64,000 nt of DNA, taken from contig ONGJ01000011.1 of NCBI GenBank assembly GCA_900317375.1, positions 26,722 through 90,721 of the forward strand, written 5' to 3'. Below are positions 60,478 through 64,000 of this stretch, piece by piece (the stretch's first letter is position 1; every line of letters begins with the position of its first letter). The notes beneath the pieces were generated by a model. It worked only from the letters and a program-made list of their open reading frames with translations, was not told the origin of the DNA and did no database searches. A program made the translations under genes and the position numbers. The stretch comes from an uncultured Eubacteriales bacterium (GTDB lineage Bacteria; Bacillota; Clostridia; Oscillospirales; Oscillospiraceae).

Positions 60478-63150
60478 ATGACAAATTCTTCTGATAGGAT
60501 CAAAGCTCTTCTGCTGGGAAAGACCGGGAAAAAGCTTTGCGCCTTTTCTTTGGGTGTCTTTCTGCTGATCGCAGTTCTTGTGTTTTCCGCTTCCCTCTCT
60601 TACTACAGAAATATCATTCTGGGGCGTATGGATGATCATCTTGGTGACATTCCGAGGATCGTCGACAGCTGCAAGAAGGAACTGGCGCTTCGCAGCCGCG
60701 TATACGAAGACGATGTTCTGGCCAGGGCAGAGCTCGGGCTGAAACTCTTCATGAAAGAGAACGGCATCACGGATGCGGAGAAGCTGGAGCGGGTACGCAC
60801 TGCGGTTTCAGCCGACAGCGTTTCCCTGCTGGACGGGCAAAAGCAGCTGCTTGCCACCACCGGCTCGGTGAGTCCTGAGGAAACCGTCCGCAGCTGCATG
60901 CAGAGCCTTGAGCCCCGGGACCCGCGTCTGGAGCTCTATCCTGCGGTTTCGAAGGACGGAGAGGCTGCCGGAAAGAATGACGGCAGAGGCTTCGTGCTGC
61001 TTTCCATCCCGGGAAGCATGCAGCGCAGTCTGCTCTTTGAATTTCCGTGTGAAACCTTGCTGGAGATATACAATGAAGTCAGCGACTGGTCCGCTGTGCT
61101 TGAGCGCATGCTGTCCGGGGTCGATGCTTCTGCCTTTGCCAAAACCGGCGACAGACTGGCATGCTATCCGCTGGACGGTCTCACACCTGAGCAGACCTCG
61201 CAGCTGTACGAGGATCTGGCAAAGGTCTTCCAGAACAGCGGCAGCTTTCAAATCAGGGGAAACAGACGGCCCAGCAAGATCATCACCCTGCTGGGGGAGC
61301 GTTATCTCGCGGCACTGATGCACCTTCCGGCGAAGAATACGGATATTCTGATGACGGTTCCGTATATGGATGTCTTCAGAACCGGTTTTTTCATTGCCCT
61401 GGCCATTTCATCCATCATCGGCTGCGGGATGGCGATGTTCCAGCTCTACGTTTTCCGCATTCTTCTCCGGAAGAAGGGCAGAGAAGGCCCGCTCGCTGTC
61501 TCGCGCAGTCAGCTGAGCCGGGCGACCCGGCCCGGTATGCTGGTGGTGCTTGCGGTCACCGTTCTCTTTTCCTCCATGCTTCTGATGCTGGAGAACCGGA
61601 CGAATGCCGTCTTCACCGCCAAAGCCAAGCGGGAGACCATCCAGTATGAGATAGCCCTGCGCAGGAGTCAGGAGGATATGATCCGCAGCACTTTTATGAA
61701 CTGTTACCGGGCACGCGCAGAGATGCTCGCCGGCTTCCTGACGGAGTACCCGGACTATCAGGTGCGAGACGGTCTTGAGGAGCTTAACCGCATCGCGGGG
61801 ACCGACTACCTGATGCGCTTTGACAGCGCCGGGCAGGAGCTCGCCTCCAGCAACAGCTATACCGGCTTTGCTGTCGGCACAAACCTCAGTGAGGAGTACC
61901 GTGCCGTGCTGATGGGTTACCCTTATGCTGTTGCAGGACCCGCGGCGGATCCCTACACGGGCCGGATCCAGCTTGGCACGGCGATCATGATGACAGATGC
62001 TGACAGGCAGCCAGACGGATTTCTTCTGGCCGTCTACGGTGCCGAGGATCTGGCTGCGGAGCTTGAGCGGATGAGCTATGAAAGCGCAGTCAGCAGCTTT
62101 GCTTTACAGGCGGGTCAGATCGCCGCTGCCATCAGCGATGAGGACGGCCGCTTTATCGCCTCAAGTGACCCTGGACTGATCGGTCAGAAGGCAGAAGACT
62201 ATCTGGATGATTTTAAGTCTGGAAGCAGCTTTGAGGGCTTTACCGAATTCAGGGGGAAGGGTGTGTATGTATCTGCGGTCTCATCTGACGGGAAGACGCT
62301 CGTATCCATCGTGCCCGAGCATCTGCAGTCTTACATGCAGGCAGGCTTTGTCCTGCAGGCACTGGCCGTGCTGCTGATCCTGGCACTGCTGTATTTCCCG
62401 GCAGCAGGCCTGCTGTGTGCACAGGCGATGGCGGAGGCAGACGGGAAGCTGCAGTCTCCCGCAAGGTTGGGAAATCCCCTGATGGTCTTCCCCGACGGCT
62501 ATTTCACCTTCCTTACGCTGTTTGCAGCCTTCGCTCTGATCATCTCGTCCAAAGGCCTGTGGCCTGCCTTTGACTACGTCTTTAGCGGGCAGTGGTCCAA
62601 AGGCGTGCATCTGTTTTCCATCTGGGCCGCCCTGTTCGTCGCGGCTTTCACGTTCTTCCTTGCGTTTTTGCTGCGGACCGTGCTGCAGCTGTTGGAGCGT
62701 CGTCTCAGTCTCCGGGCCAGGACGATCACCAGGCTTGTGAACAGTCTCGTTGCCTATGCCGCAGGCGTCTTCCTGTTCTTCTGCATTCTTGATATGTTCG
62801 GTGTGAACACGACGGCGCTGCTGGCCTCAGCCGGCATCATCTCCATCGCCGTTGGTATGGGTGCCCAGAGCATGGCCTCTGATCTGCTCGCCGGCTTCCT
62901 GATGATGATGGAGGGCACCGTCCATGTGGGCGACTATGTCAGTGTTGCCGGGATAACAGGTCATGTCACGGATATGGGCATCCGGCACACAGAGATCACC
63001 GACGACGAAGGCAATGTTGTGCTGCTCAACAACAGCCAGGTAGGCGGCGTGACCAGTCTGAGAGGAAAACAGGCCCGAAAAGAGCAGAAAAGCGACCCGA
63101 AAGCCACCCCGGAAATCGAACAGGAAAGCAAGCAGGAAAACGAAGCATAA
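60478..63150 (+). CDS. MscS family mechanosensitive channel with large extracytoplasmic sensor regions
   Basis: The ATG at 60478 follows AAGGAGG (60465-60471); an earlier ATG at 60448 has no ribosome site. The 890-residue protein has a first helix near residue 20-40, then about 250 extracytoplasmic residues. A membrane helix follows, then a second extracytoplasmic region of about 250 residues with a CACHE-like pattern (GTDYLMRFDSAGQELASSN; ISDEDGRFIASSDPGLIGQ). Several helices come next, with the MscS core (LLASAGIISIAVGMGAQSMA, DLLAGFLMMMEGTVHVGDYV) and a short charged tail. It probably gates an MscS pore in response to a ligand as well as tension. It is monocistronic. Confidence 0.85.
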   Translation: MTNSSDRIKALLLGKTGKKLCAFSLGVFLLIAVLVFSASLSYYRNIILGRMDDHLGDIPRIVDSCKKELALRSRVYEDDVLARAELGLKLFMKENGITDAEKLERVRTAVSADSVSLLDGQKQLLATTGSVSPEETVRSCMQSLEPRDPRLELYPAVSKDGEAAGKNDGRGFVLLSIPGSMQRSLLFEFPCETLLEIYNEVSDWSAVLERMLSGVDASAFAKTGDRLACYPLDGLTPEQTSQLYEDLAKVFQNSGSFQIRGNRRPSKIITLLGERYLAALMHLPAKNTDILMTVPYMDVFRTGFFIALAISSIIGCGMAMFQLYVFRILLRKKGREGPLAVSRSQLSRATRPGMLVVLAVTVLFSSMLLMLENRTNAVFTAKAKRETIQYEIALRRSQEDMIRSTFMNCYRARAEMLAGFLTEYPDYQVRDGLEELNRIAGTDYLMRFDSAGQELASSNSYTGFAVGTNLSEEYRAVLMGYPYAVAGPAADPYTGRIQLGTAIMMTDADRQPDGFLLAVYGAEDLAAELERMSYESAVSSFALQAGQIAAAISDEDGRFIASSDPGLIGQKAEDYLDDFKSGSSFEGFTEFRGKGVYVSAVSSDGKTLVSIVPEHLQSYMQAGFVLQALAVLLILALLYFPAAGLLCAQAMAEADGKLQSPARLGNPLMVFPDGYFTFLTLFAAFALIISSKGLWPAFDYVFSGQWSKGVHLFSIWAALFVAAFTFFLAFLLRTVLQLLERRLSLRARTITRLVNSLVAYAAGVFLFFCILDMFGVNTTALLASAGIISIAVGMGAQSMASDLLAGFLMMMEGTVHVGDYVSVAGITGHVTDMGIRHTEITDDEGNVVLLNNSQVGGVTSLRGKQARKEQKSDPKATPEIEQESKQENEA

Positions 63151-63168
63151 ACGGGCCGCTGTACTTTG

Positions 63169-63202
63169 AAAGCCGCCGGCGGACGCCGGCGGCTTTGAGT
63201 TT
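63169..63202 (+). terminator. Terminator after the MscS gene
   Basis: AAAGCCGCCGGC, GGAC, GCCGGCGGCTTT, then GAGTTTT. Confidence 0.85.
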
Positions 63203-63229
63203 TCATGGTCCGGTTTTTTGGAAGTGCTC

Positions 63230-64000
63230 TCAGGAGCGGATCTGTTTTGCCATATCGGAGGGCTCGGCATATTTCTCACCGATCACGCCGCCGAGGGCTT
63301 CTTCAACATAGCTGATGAGCGCCTCGTCCATTGGGATGCCGGTATCGAAGCCAAAGCCCTGGCTGTATGCGCGGTTGAACGCATTGTAGGTGTCTCCGCC
63401 GGCAGCACAGAAGTTGTTGGTAACAACAACATAGAGACCGTCCGGATCAAATGGCTCACCGCCCACAGACTTGATGCTGACGCGCTTGATGGAGGCCGGG
63501 GCATAGTAACTGCTCTCCTTGCCGTTGAGGATGTACAGTTCACCCTGATCATAGGGAACGGTGGTATCGATCGTCCACTCCATTCCGCAGGTCTGCGGGA
63601 AACTGCCCATTGACTCCGGCGTAAAGGCAGTGGACGCCTCAAGCACCTCCAGCAGCTCCTTACCATTGACAAGAACCACGGCAATGGTATTTCCGAAAGG
63701 AAGCACGCTCTGGATATCCCGTTTGGTGACAGGGCCCTTTTCGATGGAAGCACGGATGCCGCCGCCGTTGTTAATCCCGAGGGCCGGAATGCCCTCATAC
63801 TGGTCCAGGCCGCCGGTGGAACTGACGCTCCAGACCATAGACTCGGTGATGAGTTCACCCAGATTGGTCTCTTCGCTGCGGTTTGGATCACGCACGCCGT
63901 TGAGGACAACCTGGCTCTCAGCAAAGACCTCGCCGTATTCCGCATCCACGGCATCGATGACGGCCTTTACCGCTGCAGCGGTCTTTTCGTCCTTTTCAAG
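63230..64000 (-). CDS. 5'-nucleotidase / 2',3'-cyclic phosphodiesterase family protein, C-terminal part
   Basis: The frame is open to the window edge, so only the last 256 residues are seen. They form the 5'-nucleotidase C-terminal substrate-binding domain: ETNLGELITESMVW, ALGINNGGGIRASIEKGPV, VLPFGNTIAVVLVNGKELL and TNNFCAAGGDTYNAF. The N-terminal metallophosphatase domain is outside the window. Such enzymes are usually exported or wall-anchored and hydrolyse extracellular nucleotides. There is no C-terminal LPXTG or membrane anchor at this end, so it ends plainly with QIRS. Confidence 0.9.
   Translation of the reverse strand, partial: LEKDEKTAAAVKAVIDAVDAEYGEVFAESQVVLNGVRDPNRSEETNLGELITESMVWSVSSTGGLDQYEGIPALGINNGGGIRASIEKGPVTKRDIQSVLPFGNTIAVVLVNGKELLEVLEASTAFTPESMGSFPQTCGMEWTIDTTVPYDQGELYILNGKESSYYAPASIKRVSIKSVGGEPFDPDGLYVVVTNNFCAAGGDTYNAFNRAYSQGFGFDTGIPMDEALISYVEEALGGVIGEKYAEPSDMAKQIRS

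Noticed and set aside
1-64000. tRNA, rRNA, CRISPR-Cas, restriction-modification or prophage genes
   Set aside because: Looked for on both strands by motif; none found. The intron stub and two insertion sequences are the only mobile DNA seen.

Overview
The window reads as a chromosome segment of an anaerobic, carbohydrate-using Clostridia bacterium, most like Oscillospiraceae/Ruminococcaceae. This rests on gene content only: T-box and riboswitch control, IreB, the dnaG-rpoD pair, a VTC/DUF4956/DUF4353 surface cassette and a complete hexuronate pathway beside plant-glycan hydrolases. No rRNA, tRNA, CRISPR array, prophage or plasmid origin was seen. Coding density is high; gaps mostly hold terminators, promoters, leaders or mobile-element remains.

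Layout. (1) 1-13983, all plus strand: a glycan and uronate block with GH2, GH78, GH43 and GH1 hydrolases, a TIM-barrel isomerase, a MATE exporter, then uxuA, an SDR-type uxuB, eda, kdgK and uxaC. Together the last five convert glucuronate to pyruvate plus glyceraldehyde-3-phosphate. (2) 14052-14400: the 3' stub of a group II intron with a broken maturase. (3) 14448-17126, minus: VTC-domain polymerase, DUF4956 membrane protein and secreted carbohydrate-binding protein. (4) 17207-20407: an ISL3-type element split by an IS630-type element, so its transposase can be reconstructed. (5) 20415-34729: housekeeping genes (tcdA, gltX, trpS, a MraY/TagO-type transferase, a D,D-carboxypeptidase, mnmA, dtd, an XRE protein with a lysine/alanine-rich linker, prsW, ireB, and pheST behind a Phe T-box). 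(6) 34844-46796: PAP2 phosphatase, a free-standing structured RNA candidate, a DnaJ/DUF5685 operon, ddl, a small Gly-Gly-type peptide, a surface protein, and hflX-yigZ-dgt-dnaG-rpoD. (7) 46835-54720, minus: queT with a preQ1-type leader, then an aromatic amino-acid operon (DAHP synthase, tyrA, aroB, aroA, aroC, a three-domain chorismate mutase-AroE-AroK fusion, DUF1294). A tyrosine-rich leader peptide and a complete transcription attenuator precede it. (8) 54721-64000: ribU with an FMN riboswitch, an SLOG protein, an exported flavoprotein reductase, a phosphopantetheinyl transferase fused to an anti-sigma-type kinase next to a MATE-STAS chimera, an MscS channel with large extracytoplasmic sensor regions, and a partial 5'-nucleotidase.

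The observations most worth following are the tyrosine leader-peptide attenuator of the aro operon (54509-54720), the independently transcribed structured RNA at 35776-36056, and the PPTase-kinase fusion beside the truncated MATE-STAS chimera (58313-60266). Next come the frameshifted 3' end of aroB and the nested insertion sequences.
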